A stretch of DNA of 64,000 nucleotides. Source: Opitutaceae bacterium. GTDB lineage: Bacteria; Verrucomicrobiota; Verrucomicrobiia; Opitutales; Opitutaceae. The stretch lies in contig JAHFTC010000002.1 in NCBI GenBank assembly GCA_023269585.1, positions 41,058-105,057 on the forward strand, in the 5' to 3' direction. This document shows positions 25,349 to 32,402 of the stretch, piece after piece. Position numbers and translations under genes: made by a program. Under the pieces are notes generated by a model. That model was not told where the DNA came from, made no database searches, and worked only from the letters and a program-made list of their open reading frames with translations. The number at the start of each line of letters is the position of its first letter. The first letter of the stretch is position 1.

Positions 25349-26098
25349 TCACGAGCAGGCGGCGAGAATCCCGCCCTTCGGGCGGACAGGACCGAACCAC
25401 TCCACGTGGCGTACGGCCGAGCGGAACTCCGGGCAGGTCTCGCTCATCAGGGTGCGCAGACTATCCCGAGCGCGAGCGATACGGCTTTTCACTGTGCCGA
25501 TGCTGATGCCCAGTTGCTGCGCGATTTCAGCGTACGAGCGGCGCTGGGTAACACGCATGGCAAGTATTTCTCGTTGCGGAGCGTCCAGACGAAGCATGCA
25601 CCGTGCAACGAGATCGGAGAATTCGCCGATCACGACCTCACGCGCCGGACCCACGGCATCGGTGGTTACTACGTCCGAGAAGGTCATCTCGCTCTCCCCG
25701 CCCACCGGGGAGTCGAGGGACACGCTCGCATGCCGGCAGCGGCGGTGGAAGTACCAGTAGCGGTTGCGTGAGAGATTGAGCGCGATGCGGTAGAGCCAAG
25801 TCGAGAGCGACGAGTCGCCGCGAAATCCCCCGAGGCCGCGGTGCGCACTGACGAACGTATCCTGGGCGATCTCCTCCGCGTCGGCGCAGTTTCGAAGCAC
25901 ACCGAAGGCCACCAGATACAGCCGTTCTCGGTAGCGTAGCATGATTGTGAGGAAGGCGGTTTCGTCCCCCGTATTGAAGCGGCGCACGAGTTCGGCATCA
26001 ATGATCGCATCGCTGCGCGAAGTTCGGGAACGCCGACGCCAGTCCGACTGGAACGGCAACGCTCCTGACGATGCGTACTGTGCGTTTTGAGTGACCAT
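25349..26098 (-). CDS. ECF-type RNA polymerase sigma factor
   Basis: A 249-residue sigma-70 family protein of the extracytoplasmic-function type. Region 2 is clear (ERLYLVAFGVLRNCADAEEIAQDTF ... STWLYRIALN), as is region 4 (LDAPQREILAMRV ... SYAEIAQQLGISIGTVKSRI). About 30 extra residues lead in and about 35 trail region 4. No anti-sigma factor gene follows; the only close partner is a 47-residue membrane protein encoded 24 bp upstream. That peptide could tether or regulate the factor, but it is too small to be a typical anti-sigma. Confidence 0.88.
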   Translation of the reverse strand: MVTQNAQYASSGALPFQSDWRRRSRTSRSDAIIDAELVRRFNTGDETAFLTIMLRYRERLYLVAFGVLRNCADAEEIAQDTFVSAHRGLGGFRGDSSLSTWLYRIALNLSRNRYWYFHRRCRHASVSLDSPVGGESEMTFSDVVTTDAVGPAREVVIGEFSDLVARCMLRLDAPQREILAMRVTQRRSYAEIAQQLGISIGTVKSRIARARDSLRTLMSETCPEFRSAVRHVEWFGPVRPKGGILAACS

Positions 26099-26122
26099 GC
26101 TTCGGGCGGCCGTTGCTGCTGC

Positions 26123-26266
26123 TCAGCCGAGCGCTGAGTCTCCACGTGACTCGTACTGACCCACCCGCTCGGCGCCATGGGCTCCGCCGTGGGTGGCCGC
26201 GACCGCGCCGAATAGAAACCCCACAAAGGCGGCGAGGAAAAGAGCGACTGGTGCTAGGTTAATCAT
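26123..26266 (-). CDS. 47-residue membrane protein upstream of the ECF sigma gene
   Basis: A short gene starting MINLAPVALFLAAF with one hydrophobic helix (about residues 4-24, with GFLFGAV) and a hydrophilic C-terminus (THGGAHGAERVGQYES). It ends 24 bp before the sigma factor start on the same strand and is the first gene after a stress-type promoter, which supports it being real. I know no family. Confidence 0.55.
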   Translation of the reverse strand: MINLAPVALFLAAFVGFLFGAVAATHGGAHGAERVGQYESRGDSALG

Positions 26267-26598
26267 GACTACGAAGGTTGACTGTTTCTGGGCTTGTTTC
26301 CGGGGCCGGCGGGTGCTGCGGAGGCGATCGCGTCCGCCAATTTCGCGAGGTGAGTTCTGATGGGCGTTGTTCCGGAAAATCCCCGGTTGGGTTCCGCGTT
26401 CGGGTGAACCGAGATGACGATCGTTCGTCCGAACTGGTCTGCTCAGTATGCCCCCACGGCCCGGCGCTTGATATGGGGTCTAGGCCTACCCGTCTCCGTT
26501 TGGCGGTGAAGCCCCAGGCGCCCTGGGGATTGTTTCACCAACGGCAGGGCCGTTCCAACCCAGTGCGGGACGCGTTGGTGCTTGGGAGCGAAACCCGC
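26267..26598. other. Intergenic region with one stress-type promoter
   Basis: There is no recognised gene in these 330 bp between the UbiB-like gene end and the 47-residue protein. The only feature seen is the minus-strand promoter at 26445-26491, listed separately. Confidence 0.5.
26445..26491 (-). promoter_or_regulatory. Stress-type promoter of the small protein/sigma factor unit
   Basis: Minus strand: GGGTAGGCCTAGACCCCAT (CCCCAT at 26478-26473), then 22 nt, then CATACT (26450-26445). The half-site spacing (GGGTAG, 5 nt, ACCCCAT) equals that of the PRC-barrel promoter. It would give a leader of about 170 nt before the 47-residue protein. Confidence 0.55.
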
Positions 26599-28284
26599 TC
26601 AGGGGTGGAAGTTCTTTCGGCTCCGATAGTCCGATACGAAGATGCTGATCACCAGCCAGAAGCTCCCCGCCGCCGCCGCCGTGAAGCAAAGGATCGCCAA
26701 TCCGGGATAGCCGAAGAGCCGGAACGAGCTCTCGACCCGCGCCAGCAGCGACGCGCCGACGATCAGACCGGCCAGCACGATGCCCATGGTGATGCGGTTT
26801 GCGATCTTCTGCATACCATCCATCGCCATCTTCGCGTCGGGGGCCTTCACTTTCACCTCCCACTCGGAGTTGGCGAACACATCCATGATCCGGTTGAGCC
26901 GGGCCGGAAACCCCGCCGCGAAATCCTTCACCTCGAGGAGCGTGCTGTAGACGCTGCCCTGCGTGAGATCGTTGCGCATCCGCTGCGCCATCAGGGTCGC
27001 GAGGTTGCGGCGGATCGAGGCGTTGGTATCGAACGCGGGATCGAGAATCCGCCCGACTTCGTCCAGTTGGAGCATGGTCTTGCCGAGCAGTACCATCTCG
27101 CTGGGGACAATGAGGCGGTTGTCCTGGGCGATCCTGCTCACCTCCAGGAGGGAGCGGCCGACATTGAGCTGCTCCAGTCCCTGATCCCGGCGCAGCGCCA
27201 CCAACTGGGTGATCCGTTGACGGAACCTCGGTGCGTCGAACTCCTCCATTTTCTCACTCATCCGGATCGCCGTTTCCGCGGCGGCCTCGCCATTGCCCTC
27301 GCTGATGGCGAGGAGGATCTTCAACAAATCCTCCTGCATCGCGGGTGCGGTGTGGCCCACCATCCCGAGATCGATGAGAGCGATACGTCCATCGCGCGTG
27401 ACGAAGACGTTGCCCGGATGCGGATCGGCATGGAAGAGCCCATCCACGAGCACCTGCTGCAGGTAGGCGCTGAACAACTCCTCGGCCAACGGGGCGCCCT
27501 TCAGGTCGAGCGGGGACAACGGCCCCAGGGCCGTGATCTTCTGCCCCTGCACTTCCTCCATCGTCAGGACCGAGCGGGTGCAATAGTCCATCACCGGCTG
27601 GGGCACTTGGATGAGTTTGAACTTCTGCAGATTCTTGCCCAGGGCGATAAGGTTGTGCGCCTCGCGCTCGTAGTTGAGCTCCTGCTGAATCACCAGGCGG
27701 AACTCCTGTAGAGTGACGAGGAAACGGTGACGGCGACCCAACGCTGTATGGGCGTCGAGGAGACCAGCAATCTGCTCCAGCACCTCGAAGTCCTCCGCGA
27801 TCTGGCGGCGAACGTTCGGGCGTTGCACCTTGACGACCACCGCCCGGCCATCCCGCAGCGCGCCGCGGTGCACCTGGCCGAGGGAAGCGGCGGCCAGTGG
27901 CTTCGGATCAAAGCGGGAGAATGCCTTCGAGATCCTGACCCCCAGTTCGGTCAGCACGATCTCCTCCACCTCGCCATAGGTGAACGGTTTCACCTTGTCC
28001 TGCAGACGGACGAGCGCTTGCCGATAGGCGTCAGGCAGCATATCGGGACGGCCGGCCAACACCTGCCCCAACTTCACGTAAGTCGGGCCCATCGTTTCCA
28101 GATCATCGGCGAGGTGTCCGGGCGACGGTTCGCGGCCGGTCACCGGCGACGCCCCGGTCGTCGTGGCTTCGCCCCCGAAGCCCGTGTCTGCGCTCATTGT
28201 CCGGGCCAGATCGGAGCGACCATATTTCCACAGCAGCGCGGCGATCTGCCGGTAGCGGGTGAGATGAGAGGCGCTTAGTTTCAT
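26599..28284 (-). CDS. ABC1/UbiB-family atypical kinase
   Basis: A 561-residue protein of the UbiB/AarF/ADCK family, atypical protein-kinase-like ATPases linked to ubiquinone synthesis and lipid homeostasis. The family KxGQ motif is at residues 71-74 (YVKLGQ), the Ala-rich loop is AAASLGQVH (131-139) and the phosphate-binding lysine is K152 in VVVKVQRP. The HADPHPGN and LIDLGMVG segments carry the catalytic and metal-binding positions. Two hydrophobic helices end the protein (about 505-525 and 530-552), as in other UbiB proteins. No ubiquinone genes lie nearby; it seems to belong to the stress cluster and has a stress-type promoter 140 bp upstream. Confidence 0.9.
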   Translation of the reverse strand: MKLSASHLTRYRQIAALLWKYGRSDLARTMSADTGFGGEATTTGASPVTGREPSPGHLADDLETMGPTYVKLGQVLAGRPDMLPDAYRQALVRLQDKVKPFTYGEVEEIVLTELGVRISKAFSRFDPKPLAAASLGQVHRGALRDGRAVVVKVQRPNVRRQIAEDFEVLEQIAGLLDAHTALGRRHRFLVTLQEFRLVIQQELNYEREAHNLIALGKNLQKFKLIQVPQPVMDYCTRSVLTMEEVQGQKITALGPLSPLDLKGAPLAEELFSAYLQQVLVDGLFHADPHPGNVFVTRDGRIALIDLGMVGHTAPAMQEDLLKILLAISEGNGEAAAETAIRMSEKMEEFDAPRFRQRITQLVALRRDQGLEQLNVGRSLLEVSRIAQDNRLIVPSEMVLLGKTMLQLDEVGRILDPAFDTNASIRRNLATLMAQRMRNDLTQGSVYSTLLEVKDFAAGFPARLNRIMDVFANSEWEVKVKAPDAKMAMDGMQKIANRITMGIVLAGLIVGASLLARVESSFRLFGYPGLAILCFTAAAAGSFWLVISIFVSDYRSRKNFHP

Positions 28285-28431
28285 TAGGGGAGGCGGGTGG
28301 CCGCCAAAATCCGCCGGCGGAGGCGGGCCCCGACCGTCGAGGCCACCTGGGCCGCCGCACCCGACGATCTGGTGTCATCCGAAGCCGAGCCCACGCGCTC
28401 TGGCGATGGCTATCGTCCGAGGCACGCTGCC

Positions 28432-28474
28432 AGCATGCGCTCCGGCGACTGCCCCCGCCATGGGGTGAGTACCC
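28432..28474 (-). promoter_or_regulatory. Stress-type promoter of the UbiB-like gene
   Basis: Minus strand: GGGTACTCACCCCATGGCG (28474-28456; CCCCAT at 28465-28460), then 22 nt after CCCCAT comes CATGCT (28437-28432). It is back-to-back with the ohr promoter 17 bp away, so one regulator could switch both genes. Confidence 0.6.
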
Positions 28475-28490
28475 ACCGCGCCACACGGTA

Positions 28491-28532
28491 GGGCAAGACC
28501 CCATTGGGGGACTCCACCCTGCCCTGTAGCGT
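28491..28532 (+). promoter_or_regulatory. Stress-type promoter of ohr
   Basis: GGGCAAGACCCCATTGGGG (CCCCAT at 28499-28504) is followed after 22 nt by TAGCGT (28527-28532); TTGGGG lies 17 bp from the -10. The predicted start of transcription, about 28539, is only 3 nt before the ATG, so the mRNA may be nearly leaderless. Confidence 0.6.
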
Positions 28533-28541
28533 GGCCTCGAA

Positions 28542-28955
28542 ATGAAAACCATGTTCACGGCGGAGGCGACCTCCCGAGGCGGACGATCCGGAACCATCCA
28601 GACCCCGGGCGGACTGCTGGATATCACTTTGGGCAACCCGCTGGAGAAGGGCATCGAGCGACGCGGCCCCAACCCGGAACTGCTCTTCGCGGGCGCGTAT
28701 TCCGCCTGTTATCACAGCGCCTTGCTCGGCGCCGCCAAGAAGCGAGGCACGGCAACCAAGGACTCGACCGTGAGGGCGCTGGTGAGCCTAACCGAGGACG
28801 ACCACGGCGGCTTCCGCCTGGCGGTCGAGCTGCATGCGCACATCCCGGGACTCGACTCGCCACAAACCCAAAGCCTCATGGAGGAGGCCCACAACACGTG
28901 CCCGTACTCGAGAGCATTACGCGGCGAAACGTCCGTCACGCTGTGCGCAGACTAG
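28542..28955 (+). CDS. ohr: Organic hydroperoxide resistance protein (Ohr)
   Basis: A 137-residue OsmC/Ohr-family thiol peroxidase that reduces organic hydroperoxides. The two redox cysteines are Cys56 in AYSACYHSAL and Cys120 in HNTCPYSRA, and NPELLFAGAYSACY is the Ohr signature. The length fits the family. No MarR-type OhrR regulator is nearby; instead the gene has the shared stress-type promoter, whose -10 box ends 9 bp before the ATG. A second methionine at residue 4 is an alternative start. Confidence 0.92.
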   Translation: MKTMFTAEATSRGGRSGTIQTPGGLLDITLGNPLEKGIERRGPNPELLFAGAYSACYHSALLGAAKKRGTATKDSTVRALVSLTEDDHGGFRLAVELHAHIPGLDSPQTQSLMEEAHNTCPYSRALRGETSVTLCAD

Positions 28956-29034
28956 CGACCACCGGCCCTCGCGACAGGTTCGGACCGACGGCCACTCGCC
29001 AGACCGCTGATCGTCGGCCATCCCCGCCCCTCCC

Positions 29035-29676
29035 ATGACCAGCACTACAATGAACCTTCGATCACCGGGCGACGCTGCCGATTCCCTGTCCGTGGTCTGC
29101 TTCGGCGCCTCCGCGGGGGGCTTCGAGGCGTATTGCACGATTCTCTCCCTCCTACCGGCGGACACGGGGATGGCCTACGTCATTGTTCATCACCAGCCGG
29201 CGGACGGAAAATCGCTTCTCGTCGAAATCCTCCCTCGTATGACAAAAATGCCCGTGGTGCTGGTGGCCGACGGGACGAATGTGAGCGCGAACCATGTCTA
29301 CGTAGTTCCAGCCGGGTTACAGGTAACCATGGATGGAGATTCCTTCCGGCTCACTCCCTTGGTCAAGCCGCCGGGGTGGCCCAAGAACATCTCGGTTTTC
29401 CTGCAATCGCTCGCGGAGAACCAACAGAAACGGGCGATCGCCGTCATCCTTTCCGGTTTCGACTCCGATGGATCGGCGGCGCTGAAATCGATCAAGGCAG
29501 CAGGCGGGCTGGTGTTTGCCCAGGCATTCCGAACGGCCCGGCAACCGGATATGCCGCAAAGCGCCGTGAGGACGGGGTGCGTCGACCGGCTGCTGTCGCC
29601 GACCGAGATCGCTGCGCAACTTGCACGCATCGGCGAGGAACGGCGCGGCTCCACCGCTGGACCGAGGGCTGGATGA
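29035..29676 (+). CDS. Stand-alone CheB-type methylesterase domain
   Basis: A 213-residue protein that is only a CheB catalytic domain, without the N-terminal receiver of chemotaxis CheB. The likely triad is Ser26 in FGASAGG, His53 in IVHHQPADGKSLL and Asp145 in LSGFDSDGS. No chemotaxis genes are in the window. Similar lone CheB domains occur fused to, or near, CheR-PAS-kinase proteins that act in stress signalling, so the substrate may be a non-chemotactic sensor. It follows ohr by 79 bp on the same strand and has no stress-type promoter of its own. Confidence 0.8.
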   Translation: MTSTTMNLRSPGDAADSLSVVCFGASAGGFEAYCTILSLLPADTGMAYVIVHHQPADGKSLLVEILPRMTKMPVVLVADGTNVSANHVYVVPAGLQVTMDGDSFRLTPLVKPPGWPKNISVFLQSLAENQQKRAIAVILSGFDSDGSAALKSIKAAGGLVFAQAFRTARQPDMPQSAVRTGCVDRLLSPTEIAAQLARIGEERRGSTAGPRAG

Positions 29677-29745
29677 ACAAACGGCTGCAGTCCATTTCGT
29701 GTTTGAACTTATAGCACAGTCTCGTCGTTCCCGAAGCCCAGGGTC

Positions 29746-29787
29746 GGGTAATGCCCCATGGGCGAGTTCGCGAAGTTGGGCTATCGT
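29746..29787 (+). promoter_or_regulatory. Stress-type promoter of the DUF3309-like gene
   Basis: GGGTAATGCCCCATGGGCG (CCCCAT at 29754-29759), then 22 nt, then TATCGT (29782-29787). Transcription is predicted to start at about 29794, the A of the start codon, so the transcript would be leaderless. Confidence 0.6.
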
Positions 29788-29793
29788 GTAGCC

Positions 29794-29949
29794 ATGAACC
29801 TTCTTCTTCTCGTCCTCGTTCTGCTTCTCGTCTTCGGCGGCGGTGGTTTCTATTTCGGCGGTCCGGCCATCGGCGGCGGTGCACTCGGCTTGGTGCTGTT
29901 GATCGCTCTTGTGGTCTACTTCGTGGGCGGAAGACGCACCAAGGCATAA
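29794..29949 (+). CDS. DUF3309-like small hydrophobic protein
   Basis: A 51-residue protein made of two hydrophobic stretches around a glycine-rich turn (MNLLLLVLVLLLVF ... FYFGGPAIGGGALGLVLLIALVVYF) and a basic end. This is the layout of DUF3309 proteins, tiny membrane proteins of unknown function in many bacteria. The start at 29794 gives the canonical family length and agrees with the predicted promoter. Confidence 0.7.
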   Translation: MNLLLLVLVLLLVFGGGGFYFGGPAIGGGALGLVLLIALVVYFVGGRRTKA

Positions 29950-30145
29950 CCGACCGCCGCCGTGAATCACGGTCTTCGGCCCTGCGCGCCCGCGGGGTTT
30001 CGCGGCTGATCACTCTTCGGTCCGACCTCGTCGTCATGCTTTCCTCGTGATCGCTTTCCATTGGCCAACCACGGATTGTGCAACGGACTCCGAGCGGTCT
30101 CGGATTTCCCCCACGAGCTAGACACCCTTCGCAATCTCGCCTTCC

Positions 30146-31699
30146 ATGAATACTCGCCCCGGACCTTCTACGTCGGTGTGGATGGCCACCGCCCAGCCGC
30201 CAGCCTATGCGAATCTCGACCGCAACGAGCGTGCCGATGTTTGCGTTGTCGGCGCCGGGATCGTCGGCTTGACCACCGCGTATCTCCTGGCGAAAGCCGG
30301 CAAAACCGTGGTCGTGCTCGAGGATGGGAGGATCGGATCGGGGGAGACCCAGCGGACGACCGCCCATCTCACCACCGCTCTCGACGAGCGCTACTTCAAC
30401 CTCGCGCGGCTGCATGGCGACGACGGGGCGCGCCTCGCGGCCGAAAGCCATACCGTGGCCATCGACACGATCGAGCGCATCGTTCGCGATGAAGAGATCG
30501 ACTGCGATTTCGAGCGAGTGGACGGCTACCTGTTCAACGCGCCCGGCGAACCGGACGGCCTGCTCGATCGCGAGTTGGCCGCGACGCATCGGGCCGGCCT
30601 GCTGGAAACCGCCTTGGTGGAGCGCGCACCGCTGCCGGCCTTCGACACCGGCCGGGCCCTGCGCTTCAGCCATCAGGCGCAGTTTCATCCGCTCAAGTAC
30701 CTGACTGCCCTCGCGGAGTGCGTCACCCGCCGCGGCGGGCGCATTTTCACGGGCACGCATGCCACCCTCATCGCCGGCGGTCACCCGGCCGGCGTCGAAA
30801 CCCGCGACGGCAACTCCGTGACCTGCGATGCGATCGTGGTGGCCACCAACACGCCGATCAACGACCGGCTCGTCATCCACACCAAACAGGCGGCCTACCG
30901 GACCTACGTGATCGGGATCGCCGTCCCGGCGGGGTCGGTGCCGAAAGCGTTGTATTGGGACACCGGTGATCCCTACCACTATCTGCGGCTCATTACCGCT
31001 GCGGCCGGCAGCCCGGCGCCGGCCCACGATCTGTTGATCGTCGGCGGCGAAGACCACAAGACCGGCCAGGACGAGGATGCGGACTTGCGCTACGGGCGGC
31101 TCATACACTGGACGCGCGAGCGTTTCGCCTTGGCCGGCGATATCCGCTTCCGCTGGTCGGGCCAGATCATGGAGCCGGTGGACGGACTCGCCTTCATCGG
31201 TCGCAACCCGCTGGATCAGGACAACGTCTATCTCGTGACCGGCGATTCCGGAAACGGAATGACGCACGGCACGATCGCCGGATTGCTGCTGACCGATCTC
31301 ATCACGGGCCGCGAGAATCCGTGGACCAAACTCTACAGTCCGTCGCGTGTATCGCTCGCCGCCACCGGCGAGTTTGCAAAGGAAGCGGCCAACATGGCGG
31401 TGCAGTACGTGGACTGGCTGACCCCCGGCAACGTGGAGCAGGCCGAACTCGTCCCGCCCGGCTCCGGCGCGATCGTGCGCGACGGGCTCGCCAAGATCGC
31501 GGCCTACCGCGAAGCCGACGGAACGCTCCACGAATGCTCCGCAGTGTGTCCGCACCTTGGGGCCATCGTGGCATGGAATCCCGCCGAGAAGACCTGGGAC
31601 TGCCCCGCGCACGGATCGCGCTTTGATTCTCGGGGGCGCGTCCTAAACGGGCCCGCCAACGTCGATCTGCCACCGGTCGCCGCCACGGCGCCCGCCTAG
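30146..31699 (+). CDS. FAD-dependent oxidoreductase with C-terminal Rieske domain
   Basis: A 517-residue protein. The N-terminal part is a D-amino-acid-oxidase-type flavoprotein with a GAGIVG dinucleotide-binding motif (residues 36-41). The C-terminal 80 residues form a Rieske [2Fe-2S] domain with ligands Cys468 and His470 (CPHLG) and Cys486 and His489 (CPAHGS). This fusion is widespread in bacteria, often beside oxidative-stress genes; the substrate is not established. No signal peptide is visible. The first and thirteenth codons are both possible starts. Confidence 0.9.
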   Translation: MNTRPGPSTSVWMATAQPPAYANLDRNERADVCVVGAGIVGLTTAYLLAKAGKTVVVLEDGRIGSGETQRTTAHLTTALDERYFNLARLHGDDGARLAAESHTVAIDTIERIVRDEEIDCDFERVDGYLFNAPGEPDGLLDRELAATHRAGLLETALVERAPLPAFDTGRALRFSHQAQFHPLKYLTALAECVTRRGGRIFTGTHATLIAGGHPAGVETRDGNSVTCDAIVVATNTPINDRLVIHTKQAAYRTYVIGIAVPAGSVPKALYWDTGDPYHYLRLITAAAGSPAPAHDLLIVGGEDHKTGQDEDADLRYGRLIHWTRERFALAGDIRFRWSGQIMEPVDGLAFIGRNPLDQDNVYLVTGDSGNGMTHGTIAGLLLTDLITGRENPWTKLYSPSRVSLAATGEFAKEAANMAVQYVDWLTPGNVEQAELVPPGSGAIVRDGLAKIAAYREADGTLHECSAVCPHLGAIVAWNPAEKTWDCPAHGSRFDSRGRVLNGPANVDLPPVAATAPA

Positions 31700-31702
31700 G
31701 TT

Positions 31703-32269
31703 CTGCCGCGAGAAACGCACAGGTGGCTGACCATCCTGAGCACCATTCTGGTCACTGGTTTTCTCACCGTGGTGTTTCTCAATCTCCGGGCCGGCGAGAA
31801 ACAGATCCGCCACATCCTCGCCCACGAGTTGGCCGTCGAGCATCCCCAGTTTCTGCGCAGCATGGGAAATCTCCTCGGAGCAGGCCTTCTTCCGGGCAAC
31901 CGGGCGCCGGCGCTGCACAACGGTGCGCGGATCTTCGCCCTGCGTGCAAGTCGTGTATTGCGGAGCGCGCTACTCGATGCGGGCGTGGAGATCCACGAGT
32001 TCCAGCCGACGATGTACCATTGCAAGGTGCTGATTGTGGACGATGTCTGGGTGTCGGTGGGTTCGACCAATTTCGATGACCGGTCTTTCCGCCTGAACGA
32101 CGAGACCAACCTCAACAGCCACGATGCCGTTTTTGCGCGCGAACAGGTGCAGGTGTTCGAGGACGACAAGCGCAAGTCCCGCGCGATTACGCGCACGGAA
32201 CTGCGGGACCGGTCCGCCAGCGGCGAAACCCTCGACGCGATTGCCAGCACGATCCGGCGGCAGTTGTGA
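31703..32269 (+). pseudogene. Cardiolipin synthase gene with an internal deletion
   Basis: The reading frame starts with the membrane segment of a ClsA-type enzyme (WLTILSTILVTGF, then VFLNLRAGEKQIRHILAH, NLLGAGLLPGNR and LHNGARIF). It then jumps directly to the C-terminal half (SALLDAGVEIHEFQPTMYHCKVLIVDD ... VGSTNFDDRSFRLNDE). The second HKD motif (H-x-K-x4-D) is intact, but the first HKD and roughly 250 codons are missing, in frame. No ATG precedes it; GTG at 31769 is the first plausible start and would cut off part of the membrane segment. Phospholipase-D enzymes need two HKD motifs, so it is probably inactive. Confidence 0.75.
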
Positions 32270-32282
32270 GTCGGAGAGCGTC

Positions 32283-32324
32283 GGGTAACACCCCATTGGG
32301 TGCGGGCAGCAACGGGGTTAGGAT
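32283..32324 (+). promoter_or_regulatory. Stress-type promoter of the AI-2E family transporter gene
   Basis: GGGTAACACCCCATTGGGT (CCCCAT at 32291-32296), then 22 nt, then TAGGAT (32319-32324); TTGGGT lies 17 bp from the -10. The predicted leader is about 70 nt. Confidence 0.6.
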
Positions 32325-32400
32325 GCGAGCACCGTGACGGGGCAGTCCTTCACGGAAGCCACGCGCACCAACTCGCTCGAAATCGTCGCACTGTAACCAG
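32318..32400 (-). pseudogene. Possible remnant of a universal stress protein gene
   Basis: On the minus strand a short frame reads GYSATISSELVRVASVKDCP and ends VTVLAS before a TAA. It resembles the last helix and strand of UspA proteins (typical 'G-S-x-x-x-R-V-V-x-x-A-x-C-P-V-L-V-V'). The rest of the gene is absent; the AI-2E gene starts where it would continue. The match is short. Confidence 0.35.
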
Positions 32401-32402
32401 CC

